This document shows positions 17,421 to 26,290 of a stretch of 64,000 bases of DNA, in pieces (positions within the stretch are counted from its first letter, which is position 1; each line of letters begins with the position of its first letter). The stretch is from UBA1141 sp963665155 (lineage in GTDB: Bacteria; Chloroflexota; Dehalococcoidia; Lucifugimonadales; UBA3495), in the NCBI GenBank assembly GCA_963665155.2, contig CAXXFI010000001.1, positions 434,001 to 498,000 on the forward strand, read 5' to 3'. A program made the position numbers and the translations under genes. A model generated the notes under the pieces. The model ran no database searches. It was not told the DNA's origin and worked only from the letters and a program-made list of their open reading frames with translations.

Positions 17421-17660
17421 TTAGTGCGTAGTTCGGATTACGTACGTTACCAGCACCGCGGTCATCAATCCGGTCAGCGCAGTGAAGGAAATTTCCAGTT
17501 CAGCCGAGTCGCCGCCCAAGAGGGCTCGTAGCAAAGCGACAACGCTCATTCCCAGAAGAAATCCTATGGTGATTCCCACCGCAATGATGGTAAGTATCCG
17601 GGATCTTAAGCCATTCCTGTCGTCAATTTGTAATTCTAGCTCTGTCATATTGTCGATCAC
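17421..17660 (-). CDS. small two-helix membrane protein
   Basis: 79 residues: a charged N-terminus (TELELQIDDRNG), a first membrane helix at about residues 20-45 (LTIIAVGITIGFLLGMSVVA), a short loop with GGDSAELE, and a second helix at about 55-75 (SFTALTGLMTAVLVTYVI). Unrecognised family. The coding assignment rests on its clean two-helix profile; the start is uncertain (GTG 17660 or ATG 17648) and no good ribosome site is seen. Confidence 0.5.
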   Translation of the reverse strand: MIDNMTELELQIDDRNGLRSRILTIIAVGITIGFLLGMSVVALLRALLGGDSAELEISFTALTGLMTAVLVTYVIRTTH

Positions 17661-18000
17661 GTCGGCGATTGAGATTCTGATTAAAATTCAAGTCAATTTG
17701 CTTGAATTCTAGTTAATTTAGGGTATCAAGGTGAATTGTTAACAACAAGTGAGAAACTATTTTACCGAGATTGAAGGCCTGGCTTTATCGCAATGCTCAG
17801 GCCAGTGAGCAAGTTTTAGGGAAAACGGCCTTGACAGCCCGACAGGCGATGGGGATACTTTTGCTTTTCAAAGGCACACCTGCAGCCCAAAATGTGGTCG
17901 TCCAAACCCCAAGAAAAATAAGCATATCCCTTATAAATACCGGATCACCGTACAAATACCAGATAACTGTCAGCAAATTTATATCTCGGGAGGTGCGTCC
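17661..18000. other. intergenic upstream of amidohydrolase
   Basis: A/T-rich with no gene. It presumably holds the promoter of the amidohydrolase at 18001, but no consensus pair stands out. Confidence 0.4.
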
Positions 18001-19125
18001 GTGGCTAAGAATGGGTTCAAGCTGATCGATGCCGAACTGCACGTGATGGAGCCTGTGGATTTATGGGAGCGCTATATCGACCCGGAGTTTAGGGAGAGGG
18101 CACCCCGGCGAATGAACGAACGGCGTTGGGACATTCGCACCATTGTGGAGGGCGAAGTAATGGCCGCCATGAGCAACTACAACTTTCCTGCCATTAGCGA
18201 CGCTGAAGAGAGTGCTCTTGCGGAACGGTACGCAGCTGAAATCGCCGTCAATTTCGATGCCGCATCCCAAATAAATGCCATGAATAACGAAGGTCTGGAT
18301 TTGGCTGTTTTATACCCAACATCGGGCATGTTCATTACGGCCAAAAACGGTATGGACCCTCGCTTTGCCGACGCCGCCTGCCGGGCCTACAACAGTTGGT
18401 TGTACGATTACATCCAAGAAGGCGACCCCAAAAGAATGTTCGGCGCTGCGGCGGTTTCTCCCCACGATGTGGAGTCTGCAGTGGTGGAAGCCAGACGGTC
18501 GGTTAGAGATTTGGCCTTCAGAGCCATCTTCCTGCGTCCCAACATGTACAACGGGAAGCCTTGGCACGACCCCTACTATGACCCGTTGTGGGCTGAGATA
18601 CAGGAGTTGGGCGTGCCGGTTGGCTTTCATGAAACCACCGGCTCACGCATGCCCGCCGCCGGGGCCGACCGATTTCCCGACGATCTGGGCATTGCCCACA
18701 TTGCCACACACTCGATTGAACAAATGATGGCCTGCATGGACATAATCATGGGTGGTGTGATGGAGCGGTTCCCTAAACTGCAGTTCGGGTTTCTGGAAGG
18801 CCAATGCGGGTGGCTGCCATTCTGGTTGGGCCGTATGGATGAGCACTATGAGTGGCGGCATCCTTACGGCGAGATGCAAAACCTGAAAATAAAACCCTCC
18901 GAGTACTTTCAAAGGCAGGGCTACGCTGCGGTAGAGGTGGACGAGGAATTCGTCAGTCATGTGGTGGAGGCGGTTGGCGACGAAAGAATCGTGACCACCA
19001 GCGATTATCCCCACGGCGACGCCAAATACCCCGGTGCCATGGACCGCTTTATGCAGCTACCGCTTAGCGACAGCAACAAGAAAAAGATTCTATGGGACAA
19101 CCCGGCGCGGCTATACGGTTTCTAG
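18001..19125 (+). CDS. amidohydrolase family protein (ACMSD-like, metal-dependent TIM barrel)
   Basis: 374 residues. The metal-binding pattern of amidohydrolase family 2 is present: D-A-E-L-H-V at residues 10-15 (the first His of the usual H-x-H appears as Glu), PVGFHETTG with the next His, GFLEGQCGWLPFWLGRMDEH, and TTSDYPHGDAKYP with the catalytic Asp, ending D-N-P-A-R-L-Y-G-F. Related proteins are decarboxylases or hydrolases of aromatic acids; the substrate is unknown. The start is GTG at 18001 with GGGAGG eight bases upstream. It lies just upstream of the hydroxyacid dehydrogenase gene on the same strand. Confidence 0.88.
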   Translation: MAKNGFKLIDAELHVMEPVDLWERYIDPEFRERAPRRMNERRWDIRTIVEGEVMAAMSNYNFPAISDAEESALAERYAAEIAVNFDAASQINAMNNEGLDLAVLYPTSGMFITAKNGMDPRFADAACRAYNSWLYDYIQEGDPKRMFGAAAVSPHDVESAVVEARRSVRDLAFRAIFLRPNMYNGKPWHDPYYDPLWAEIQELGVPVGFHETTGSRMPAAGADRFPDDLGIAHIATHSIEQMMACMDIIMGGVMERFPKLQFGFLEGQCGWLPFWLGRMDEHYEWRHPYGEMQNLKIKPSEYFQRQGYAAVEVDEEFVSHVVEAVGDERIVTTSDYPHGDAKYPGAMDRFMQLPLSDSNKKKILWDNPARLYGF

Positions 19126-19257
19126 CCCCAAGGGTGGCCTGATAATAGCCGTTCCCAATTTTAATTTTTATCTGCGCGTTTGGTCGACAGGCTTTGGTTA
19201 ATTCCTTACAGATTGATCTATGATCAACACACAAGATCAGCACTATGGAGGAATCGC

Positions 19258-20154
19258 ATGCGCGTCGGTTTCATCGGCACCGGTAACATTGGCACACCGA
19301 TAGCCGCCAACATATTGAAGGCTGGCAACGAACTAGTCGTCCATGACATCGTCAAAGAGAAGTCTGATTACCTACTGGAGTTGGGAGCCCAATGGGCGGT
19401 TTCCCCCAAAGCTGTGGCTGAGGCGTGTCAGTTTATTTGCGCCTGCCTGCCGGGTCCCGTGGAGATGGAGCAAATGACCTTGGGCGAGGGAGGGCTGCTT
19501 GAAGGTTTGACCAGCGGTTCGGTTTATATAGATCACACCACCAATTCACCGGAGTTGGCCAAACGAGTCCATGGCATATTCAAGGAGCGGGGCGTGGATA
19601 TGCTGGACGCGCCGGTCAGCGGAGGTGTGGAGGGGGCCATGATCAGGGACCTGCTGGTGATGGTCGGAGGCGATGAGGAAACATTTCAACGTTGCAAGCC
19701 CATATTGGACGCCATTGGGGAGCGCGTCTTCCACACCGGTGGCATTGGCGCTGGTTGCACCTGCAAAATCATGCACAACACGGCCGTGTTCTGTACCGAC
19801 ATGGCGATGGCCGAGTGTTGGACGCTGGCGGTGAAGTCGGGCGTGGCCCCGGAAGTGATCGTCGATGTCTTCCGTAACGGAGCCTTGGGACGGATGAGCA
19901 ACCTAAGCATGCGCTTGCCCGACACCTATTTCCTGGGCGATTTCGATCCCAGGTTCGCTTTGAGAATCGCTCGTAAGGACATTGGATTGGCTACGGACTT
20001 GGCCCGCACCTACAACGTGCCCATGCGCTTGGCCGAAATGTGCGAGCAGGAGTATATGGAGGCCGTGGGGCGGGGCTGGGAAGATCGGGATAGCTCCATC
20101 GTGCTCACTCTGCAAGAAGAGCGTGCAGGGGTGCAAGTGCGTCTCCCTAGTTAG
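19258..20154 (+). CDS. NAD(P)-dependent beta-hydroxyacid dehydrogenase (3-hydroxyisobutyrate dehydrogenase family)
   Basis: 298 residues. Rossmann motif VGFIGTGNIGTPIAANIL at the N-terminus, the substrate motif DAPVSGGVEGAM at about residues 118-129, and the catalytic Lys in GAGCTCKIMHN at about 165-175 (the family has G-x-G-x3-K-x2-N-N; the first N is H here). The C-terminal all-helical domain has RIARKDIGLATDLA. ATG 19258 follows GGAGGA. The longer in-frame extension upstream lacks family similarity. Likely oxidises a short hydroxyacid; substrate unknown. Confidence 0.9.
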   Translation: MRVGFIGTGNIGTPIAANILKAGNELVVHDIVKEKSDYLLELGAQWAVSPKAVAEACQFICACLPGPVEMEQMTLGEGGLLEGLTSGSVYIDHTTNSPELAKRVHGIFKERGVDMLDAPVSGGVEGAMIRDLLVMVGGDEETFQRCKPILDAIGERVFHTGGIGAGCTCKIMHNTAVFCTDMAMAECWTLAVKSGVAPEVIVDVFRNGALGRMSNLSMRLPDTYFLGDFDPRFALRIARKDIGLATDLARTYNVPMRLAEMCEQEYMEAVGRGWEDRDSSIVLTLQEERAGVQVRLPS

Positions 20155-20181
20155 CTGACTTAATATACCGTCTTCATCCTA

Positions 20182-20213
20182 CTAAGAGCATCCGCGAGCA
20201 CGGGTGCTCTTAG
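20182..20213. terminator. hairpin between convergent genes
   Basis: CTAAGAGCA (20182-20190) pairs perfectly with TGCTCTTAG (20205-20213). There is no strong U-run, so it is a weak terminator. It could serve both converging genes. Confidence 0.5.
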
Positions 20214-20259
20214 TTGCTAAGAATCGTGGCTAGGGTCTTTGCTCTCAATCGTTAGCCGA

Positions 20260-20658
20260 CTATGCGTCTCCGATCACGGCAATGGCTTCCACCTCCACCA
20301 GAAAGTCGGGGTCCGCTAGTCCCGCCACTACTACGGTAGTGCTGGTGGGACGTCCTTCGGGGGGAAGCAACTCTTGCCGCGCCGGGCGAATCTTGGCCCC
20401 GGTGTCCGCGCCGACCACGTAGGTCGTCGTCTTCACGATGTCGGCCAGAGTGCCGCCAGCGGCTTTGACGGCGATTTCCAGGTTGGCCCAAACCATGCGA
20501 ATTTGGGCTTCCGGGTCCCCAGGGTGAGCCGCCTTACCGTCCAAGCCCCGGGGTACTTGCCCGGCGATGTATACGGTATTGCCAACTTTGACCACATGGT
20601 TGTATAGGTTTACCGGGGGTGCCGCAATTTCCGTGGGATTTATGTATTCACGCGCCAT
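20260..20658 (-). CDS. RidA family protein
   Basis: 132 residues of the YjgF/YER057c/UK114 family, trimeric enamine/imine deaminases that clear reactive 2-aminoacrylate. Motifs: VVKVGNTVYIAGQVP, DPEAQIRMVWANLEIAVKAA and the C-terminal RPTSTTVVVAGLADPDFLVE with the conserved Arg and Glu of the active site. Length is typical. It stands alone, convergent with the dehydrogenase upstream. It may act on imine intermediates of the neighbouring amino acid or pyrimidine catabolism; that link is inference. Confidence 0.92.
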   Translation of the reverse strand: MAREYINPTEIAAPPVNLYNHVVKVGNTVYIAGQVPRGLDGKAAHPGDPEAQIRMVWANLEIAVKAAGGTLADIVKTTTYVVGADTGAKIRPARQELLPPEGRPTSTTVVVAGLADPDFLVEVEAIAVIGDA

Positions 20659-21074
20659 GATGAATCCTCCACTAAGATGTTTAGGTGAGATGTTTTAGGT
20701 TTTCACGGATGTTTAGGTTTTCACGATAGAAACCGGTAACAGGGCCTGGATTCGATTTGGGCCGTCTGGCTATAGTCGGCCCGGCGTCGGTTATCATATC
20801 AGCCTGGCCCAGCGGCGTTCGCTCAGACCTTGTTGTTCTAGAATATTCTGGCGATAGACACGGTAATTAGTGGCTTCAAGACCGTTCGTGGTGAGCCCTT
20901 CGGCCCCGCTCAGGACAGGCTTGTCGAACCAGCCGTCAGAGAATCATTCGACGGGCTCAGGGCGAAGGGGCAATTAAGGCGTGTTTCCGAAACCCTTTGC
21001 CGGGGTTTAAGCCAGGGGCGCAAGTTTTTCTGTCCGTCGCGATTTACGAGCGGTAGCTCCTCAGGAAGGTGAGA
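20659..21074. other. intergenic with short direct repeats
   Basis: GATGTTTTAGGTTTTCACG-type repeats lie near 20690-20730. The REP-like palindrome at 20896-20969 is listed separately. No gene seen. Confidence 0.5.
20896..20969. repeat. REP-like palindrome, copy 1
   Basis: Left arm CCCTTCGGCCCCGCTCAGG followed by GGCTTGTCGAA. Right arm complement CCCTTCGCCCTGAGC then CCGTCGAA. The same core (CCCTGAGCTTGTCGAA) recurs at 40194-40259 and 50179-50202. Confidence 0.75.
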
Positions 21075-21595
21075 ATGCCTAGAATAGTGCGAGCGGGTCT
21101 TATCCAAGCGGGAATAGGCAATGATCTGCCTAAGTCGTTGGACCGAATAAGAACGTTTTTGATAGATAAGCATGTTGCCTTGATCGAGTCGGCGGCCCAG
21201 CAAGGCGTTCAGGTCTTGTGCTTGCAAGAGCTTTTCTACGGCCCTTATTTCTGTGCCGAGCAAGACCCCAAGTGGTTGGCTTTGGCCGAAGAGGTCCCGG
21301 GCGGCCCCACGGTGCGCCTGATGCAAGAGTTGGCGAAAAAGCACAATATGATAATGATTGTGCCGGTGTTTGAAGAAGAGATGCCTGGGGTCTACTACAA
21401 CACGGCGGCCGTTTTGGACGCCGACGGCGGCTACCTCGGCAAATACCGGAAGACTCACATCCCTCACTTGGCGCCCGGCTTCTGGGAAAAATATTATTTC
21501 AAACCGGGGAACAGTGGTTATCCGGTGTTTTCAACCAGCGTGGGAAAGATAGGGGTCTACATATGTTATGACCGCCATTTTCCCGAAGGCGCTAG

Positions 21596-23053
21596 TATTA
21601 CAACGTCAGTTAGTTTGATAGGATGACTGTGTAGCTGGAGAGGGAATAGGCGGGTGAGGTGGGGATGTGGATGCGGCAGCTTTCGAGCAGGTGTACGGGT
21701 CATTTCGGGATTTTCACGCTTACTTCGCGCCGCTGTTTGGCCGCCGGGAGACGCGGGAGCACAGCGGTCATTATCTCCAGGCCCTGCTGGTACAGTCTGG
21801 GGAGCGGCGCAACGCTGAGAACCTGTCGGAGACGGTTCCGGGGTCAGCCCGAGGGATGCAGCGGTTTCTCACCGATTCTCCCTGGGACGATGAGGTGATT
21901 ATAGGACGGCTGCAGGAGTACCTGGGAACCCGGCTGGAGCATCCGGAAGGGGTGTGGGTGCTGGACGGCAGCGACTTTCCCAAGCAGGGGAGGAAGTCGG
22001 TGGGAGTGGCCCGGCAGTACTGCGGGAGGCTGGGGAAGGTGGCCAACTGCCAGGCGGGGATGTTCCTGGCCTATGTCAGCCCGTTGGGACGGGCATTGGT
22101 GGACAAGGGGCTGTATCTGCCCGAGAGTTGGACCTCGGACAAAGACCGGTGTGAGGCGGCGGGTGTGCCGGAGGATAGGCAGGGCTACCGGTCCAAGACG
22201 GAGTTGGCCTTGGAGATGGTGGGGCGGGCGCAGGAGCGGGGCCACCTGAAGGCTGGATGGGTCGCGGCGGACGACGCCTTCGGGATGTCGCCGTCCTTCC
22301 GGGAGGGCCTGGCGGCCTTGGGGATGTGGTACGTGCTGGACGTTCCGTCCGGCTTTACGGTGTGGCCGCCGGAGCCTGCCTGGACCAGTGCGGAGTATCA
22401 GGGATTCGGGCGTCCCCGCAAACCCAGGCTGCGAGACGGTCAGCGCCGGACCATGGAGCAGCGCAGCGACGAGTTGCCGGAGGAGGCCTGGCGTGAGATT
22501 ACGGTGGCCGAGGGAAGCCAGGGGCCACGCAGCTACCTTTTCAGCGCCCAGAGGGTGCGACCGACCAGCAGGCGCAAGCCCGGCGAAATCCACTGGGCCG
22601 TCTACCGCCGGAACCGGGACGGCAGCGAACCCCGCTACTACCTGTCCAATGCTCCGGAGGATACCCCGTTGGAGACCCTGGCATACGTGGGAGGCTCCCG
22701 TTGGCGTATAGAAACGGAGTTTGAGACGGAGAAAAGCGACGTAGGCCTGGACGAGTACGAGACCCGCACCTGGGCTGGCTGGCATCACCACGTGGCCCTG
22801 TGCCTGCTGGGCGGAGCTTTTCTGCTGAGCCTGCAACAGGCTTGGGGGGAAAAAGATGCCCCGGATCACGAGGCCGCAGGTCTACCGGGTGGTGCGGGAA
22901 ATGCTGCCCCGGGAACGGTTCGGGCCAACCGAGTTGCTGCGGTGGCTTGAGGATACGCAGGACAGTAACGAACGGGCCAAACGCTCCCATGCCAAGCGCC
23001 GCGCCGCCATGCGGGCATCACCCCACATCCCTCCCTGAACTGACGTTGTAATA
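21596..23053 (+). mobile_element. IS701-family insertion sequence
   Basis: 1458 bases bounded by perfect 16-base inverted repeats TATTACAACGTCAGTT (21596-21611 and complement of 23038-23053). Flanked by the 4-base direct repeat CTAG (21592-21595, 23054-23057), which fits the YTAR target of IS701/IS5-like elements. Confidence 0.95.
21667..23038 (+). CDS. IS701-family transposase (frameshift near the C-terminus)
   Basis: About 457 residues. DDE domain motifs: GVWVLDGSDFPKQGRKSVGV (first Asp), GWVAADDAFGMSPSFREGL (second Asp), and RWRIETEFETEKSDVGLDEY near residue 350 (terminal Glu). The continuous frame runs to 22950, but its last 35 or so residues are out of register. The expected C-terminus, MPRITRPQVYRVVREMLPR to 23038, lies in another frame. 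One extra A in AAAAA at 22850-22854 explains this (W-G-E-K-M-P-R). The start GTG 21667 is approximate. Whether the C-terminal change abolishes activity is unknown. Confidence 0.88.
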
Positions 23054-23429
23054 CTAGGGCGTTGGCATTGAATGGGGCCGAGATTGTGTTCAATCCATCG
23101 GCCACGGTGGCGGGACTTTCCGAGTATCTATGGGAACTGGAACAGCCGGCTCATGCGGTGGCCAATGGATACTTTGTGGGCGCAATCAACCGTGTGGGAA
23201 AAGAGGCACCATGGAACATCGGCGAGTTCTATGGTAAGAGTTACTTCTGCAATCCCAGGGGGCAGATTGTTGCCCAAGCGTCTCGTGACCGGGACGAGGT
23301 TTTAGTCGCCGACCTGGATTTGGACGAAATTCGAAGCGTTCGGGACACATGGCAGTTCTTCCGTGACCGACGCCCCGAAACTTACACGGAGCTAAGTGAG
23401 CCTTAACGCCGGGATGATTTTGCCGGATA

Positions 23430-23570
23430 GCCGTTGCCAGGGGTAATTTAACCCCAAGGTGCTTAATAACCCCGTATGCTTAAATCGAGAGAGGAATTGT
23501 TGCCAGGGGTAATTTCACCCCGTGGTGCCTATATCAAGAGAGGATTTAGAGAGGATTATTTAGAGAGGAA
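23430..23570. promoter_or_regulatory. tandem operator-like repeats upstream of aldo/keto reductase
   Basis: GTTGCCAGGGGTAATTT occurs at about 23432 and again at about 23499, each followed by a C4 run that pairs with the G4 (GGGGT ... ACCCC) and by GGTGC. AGAGAGGA recurs four times just upstream of the ATG at 23573, the last copy acting as ribosome site. No -10/-35 pair is certain. Confidence 0.5.
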
Positions 23571-23572
23571 AA

Positions 23573-24532
23573 ATGGAAAGCAGAGAGTTCGGAGGCTTGG
23601 GCCAGGTTAGCGCATTGACCTTGGGCGGCGGCGGGATCGGCCAAGTTTGGGGGCCCACCAGCAGGGAAGAATCGGTGGCAACCCTCCGCGGGGCGGTGGA
23701 TGCCGGGATAAACCTCATAGACTTGGCGCCAAGCTACGGCGACGGCGAAGCGGAAAGGGTTTTTGGTCAAGCATTCGGTGGCCAGCTACCATCGGGGCTT
23801 CGAATTACCACGAAGTGCCGTTTGGGCAACCCCCCACCGGACCAGGTATTCTCCCAATTGGAGCAGAGCTTGAAAGACAGCTTCGAACGGTTGCAGGTGG
23901 ACCGGGTTGACCTGTTCTTTTTACACAGCCAGATTGTCCCCGATGACAGCGTAGACCGCCACGAGGGTACGCCTAGGAGCCTATTTGTTGAATCAGTGGC
24001 GCCCGCCTTCCAGCGGTTGGTGGCGGATGGGCGTATCGGTGCTTGGGCAATCACCGGAATCGGCATACCCTCGGCGGTGCTGGAAACCATCCAAGCCGAC
24101 CCTCAGCCCGCTGCCGTTCAGGCGATCGCCAACCTGCTGGACTCCCCAGGCGCAATAAAGCGGTACGACGAACCGGCGAGGCCCAGAGATATAATCTCTG
24201 CCGCCCACCGGAAAGGGATAGGCGTCATGGGAATTCGGGCCGTACAAGCGGGTGCGTTGACCTCCAGCCTCGACCGCGACCTGGCCGAAGACCATCCGGA
24301 AGCGGTTGATTTCCGCCGGGCTGCGCCGTTTAGGGCGTTGGCCGCCGAGTTGGGGGAGTCTCCGGCGTCGCTGGCCCACCGTTACGCCCTGTCCATGGAC
24401 GGAATATCCACAGTAGTTCTAGGAGTCAAAAACCGGGAGGAGCTAAACGAGTGTGTCGCCGCTGAGGCCAAGGGACGGCTTACCCCGGAACTAATGGCAC
24501 GGATAGACACCGCCGTGGGGCGCTCCGGTTAA
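23573..24532 (+). CDS. aldo/keto reductase family protein
   Basis: 319-residue TIM barrel. The catalytic tetrad is visible: Asp and Tyr in IDLAPSYGDGEAE (about residues 47-59), Lys in TTKCRLG (about 83), His in FFLHSQ (about 117). NADPH-phosphate region: S-T-V-V-L-G-V-K-N-R-E-E-L near 280. It resembles the broad AKR group that includes L-fucose/galactose dehydrogenase-like proteins; the substrate is not deducible. The ATG is preceded by AGAGAGGA. The upstream repeats suggest specific regulation. Confidence 0.9.
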   Translation: MESREFGGLGQVSALTLGGGGIGQVWGPTSREESVATLRGAVDAGINLIDLAPSYGDGEAERVFGQAFGGQLPSGLRITTKCRLGNPPPDQVFSQLEQSLKDSFERLQVDRVDLFFLHSQIVPDDSVDRHEGTPRSLFVESVAPAFQRLVADGRIGAWAITGIGIPSAVLETIQADPQPAAVQAIANLLDSPGAIKRYDEPARPRDIISAAHRKGIGVMGIRAVQAGALTSSLDRDLAEDHPEAVDFRRAAPFRALAAELGESPASLAHRYALSMDGISTVVLGVKNREELNECVAAEAKGRLTPELMARIDTAVGRSG

Positions 24533-24701
24533 CCCTGGTTTATGTTAGGAGGCACTGCTTCCGTTTCGCCGGGTTCGGGTTCGGCCTGTGCCCGGCCGGG
24601 GTTCAGAACGGGCTACTGCTGGCATTTGTTCGGCCGGTTGTGCGCTAATAATTGGATGACGCAACTCCGATCGTAACTGATTAGGACCTGGGACGGAGAT
24701 T

Positions 24702-25994
24702 TTGGGTCTAGATTCGGTAGAGAATATTCCGGCTGGGGAATCGCCGAATGCCGGAGTAACCACCACTCCGCCTCGGGGCTGGGCGGTATTGCTGCTTTTC
24801 CGGGCTCAAGGGAGCAGCGTTATCCTGGTTTCCTACACCTTCGGTCTCTTTCTGCCCTTCATATCCGATGACTTAGACATCACGCCTCTGGAAGCGGGGC
24901 TTTTGCAGGGAGTCTGGTGGATAACCTCGGCGGTTCTGGCTTTGCCTTCGGGCGCTTGGTTGTCTCGACTATGCCCGGTACCCCTGGTGATGGCGTCTCT
25001 GCTGCTCAGTTTCCCCTTTTTGTTTTTGCAAGGCCTGGCAAATAGCTTTCTATTATTGCTATTGGCCCGGTTCTTTTTTGTGGCATTTCACACAATCACC
25101 TCGCCGGCCCGGACCCTGTTGTTGCAACAATGGGTGGCGCCCCGCCAATTTGCCACGGTCAACTCTGTGGGCTTATCCCAACACAGCATCTTGTTGGCCC
25201 TTGCGGTCAGCACTAGCGCACTGCTGATCACCGGACTGGGAAGTTGGCGGGTGGCCTATTTCATTCTTGGAGGCTTTTATCTTGCCCAGACTATCGTCTG
25301 GCCGCTGGTCGCTCGGGAGAGCAAAGCGCCAGAGGTGGGGCTGGCAACGCACATAGAAGCGCAAATCGGGTCGCCGTTGAGCGCCCTGAAAACCTACCCC
25401 CAGGCATGGTTGCTGTGCCTGACTATGTTCTCACTGTCCGCTACTTGGACCGCCATGGTCACTTTTTTGCCCACCCTCTGGCTGGACGAACGGGGTGTAT
25501 CTCTAACTCTCGGCGGCCCCCTCTTAGGGTTCTTGTACTACGGCCTAATTCCCTCCGGGCTTCTGGGCGGATTTTTGGCGCGGAAGGTTACTAACCGCAA
25601 GCATCTGCTATGGGTGCCTGCTTTGCTGAACACGGTTCTGGGCATCGCGATTGTATTAACGCCGTGGCCATTTTTGTTGATACTGCTAATTAGCGGCTTG
25701 GGTTTGACCTGGGTCGCCACACCGGCCATGCAGGTCCTGCCCTTTGAGTTCCCGGGGATAACGCCTCGGGAGGTAGCCGTGGTGTCATCCCTGGTAATCA
25801 CCTTCATGGGCTTGGGGTTTGCCGCCGGACCGATGGTCACCGGCGCGGTTGCTCAGTTGACCGGGTCGCTTCAAACGGGACTGATTGTCCTTTGCTTGGG
25901 AACTGTGCTAGGGGTGTTTAGTGGCCTGCTTTATCCCGGTGACGACCGGGCTGGAGGAAGCACGCCGATTAGCCGCAAATTGCATCCAAAATAA
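24702..25994 (+). CDS. MFS transporter
   Basis: 430 residues with about 12 hydrophobic segments beginning at residue 27 and a central loop around residues 205-230. Features: PLEAGLLQGVWWITSAVLAL, loop motif S-G-A-W-L-S-R-L, and a second-half GGFLARKVTNRK equivalent. Probably a proton-coupled exporter or importer of a small organic substrate of the cyanate/nitrate-like MFS group; substrate unknown. The start is TTG at 24702 with GGACGGAG upstream; an ATG start further in would remove only cytosolic residues. Confidence 0.88.
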   Translation: MGLDSVENIPAGESPNAGVTTTPPRGWAVLLLFRAQGSSVILVSYTFGLFLPFISDDLDITPLEAGLLQGVWWITSAVLALPSGAWLSRLCPVPLVMASLLLSFPFLFLQGLANSFLLLLLARFFFVAFHTITSPARTLLLQQWVAPRQFATVNSVGLSQHSILLALAVSTSALLITGLGSWRVAYFILGGFYLAQTIVWPLVARESKAPEVGLATHIEAQIGSPLSALKTYPQAWLLCLTMFSLSATWTAMVTFLPTLWLDERGVSLTLGGPLLGFLYYGLIPSGLLGGFLARKVTNRKHLLWVPALLNTVLGIAIVLTPWPFLLILLISGLGLTWVATPAMQVLPFEFPGITPREVAVVSSLVITFMGLGFAAGPMVTGAVAQLTGSLQTGLIVLCLGTVLGVFSGLLYPGDDRAGGSTPISRKLHPK

Positions 25995-26145
25995 TGCCAC
26001 GAGTCGCGAGGCTAGAGCCGTTTTCCGCCCGATCGCAGTCACCCAGCCATTAACAGGCCATTAATAAATGTTGTACTCTTGCTACGGGGCGAACTTTCTG
26101 CGAGTAATTGGCGCTCCGCAGAGTCTCCGCCAGCTTCGAATTTGC

Positions 26146-26174
26146 TTGACACCCCTATAGGCCGATGCTACAAT
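26146..26174 (+). promoter_or_regulatory. near-consensus sigma70 promoter of gltA
   Basis: TTGACA (26146-26151), 17 bases, TACAAT (26169-26174). It gives a leader of about 110 bases to the citrate synthase ATG. Confidence 0.85.
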
Positions 26175-26290
26175 CGGCCAATCCCAAAAGAGCGATTTGG
26201 CGGGGTGTTTTGCGCGATATCAAGGACGCTGAACCCCTATCCGAAATGGGATTAACCAAGACTACCTGCTGCTAATTGGAGGGTCGGAAT

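Larger units (their letters stand above)
21075..23406 (+). pseudogene. nitrilase-superfamily amidohydrolase (beta-ureidopropionase / N-carbamoyl hydrolase type), split by an IS
   Basis: The left part (21075-21595) and right part (23058-23406) join in frame once the IS and one CTAG are removed, giving 289 residues. The nitrilase triad is intact: Glu in LCLQELFYG, Lys in YRKTHIPHL, Cys in YICYDRHFPEGA. The junction restores E-G-A-R-A-L-A-L-N-G-A-E-I-V-F. The sequence resembles beta-ureidopropionase and N-carbamoylputrescine amidase. The insertion falls eight residues after the catalytic Cys, so both halves are expected to be inactive. ATG 21075 has AGGAAGG upstream. Confidence 0.93.

Noticed and set aside
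17111..17431. 106-codon plus-strand ORF
   Set aside because: No recognisable domain or ribosome site, and it overlaps the small membrane-protein gene; I also considered a group II intron remnant but could not find its catalytic RNA or reverse-transcriptase motifs.
20910..21467. 185-codon minus-strand ORF opposite the nitrilase
   Set aside because: Antisense to a gene with a complete catalytic triad.
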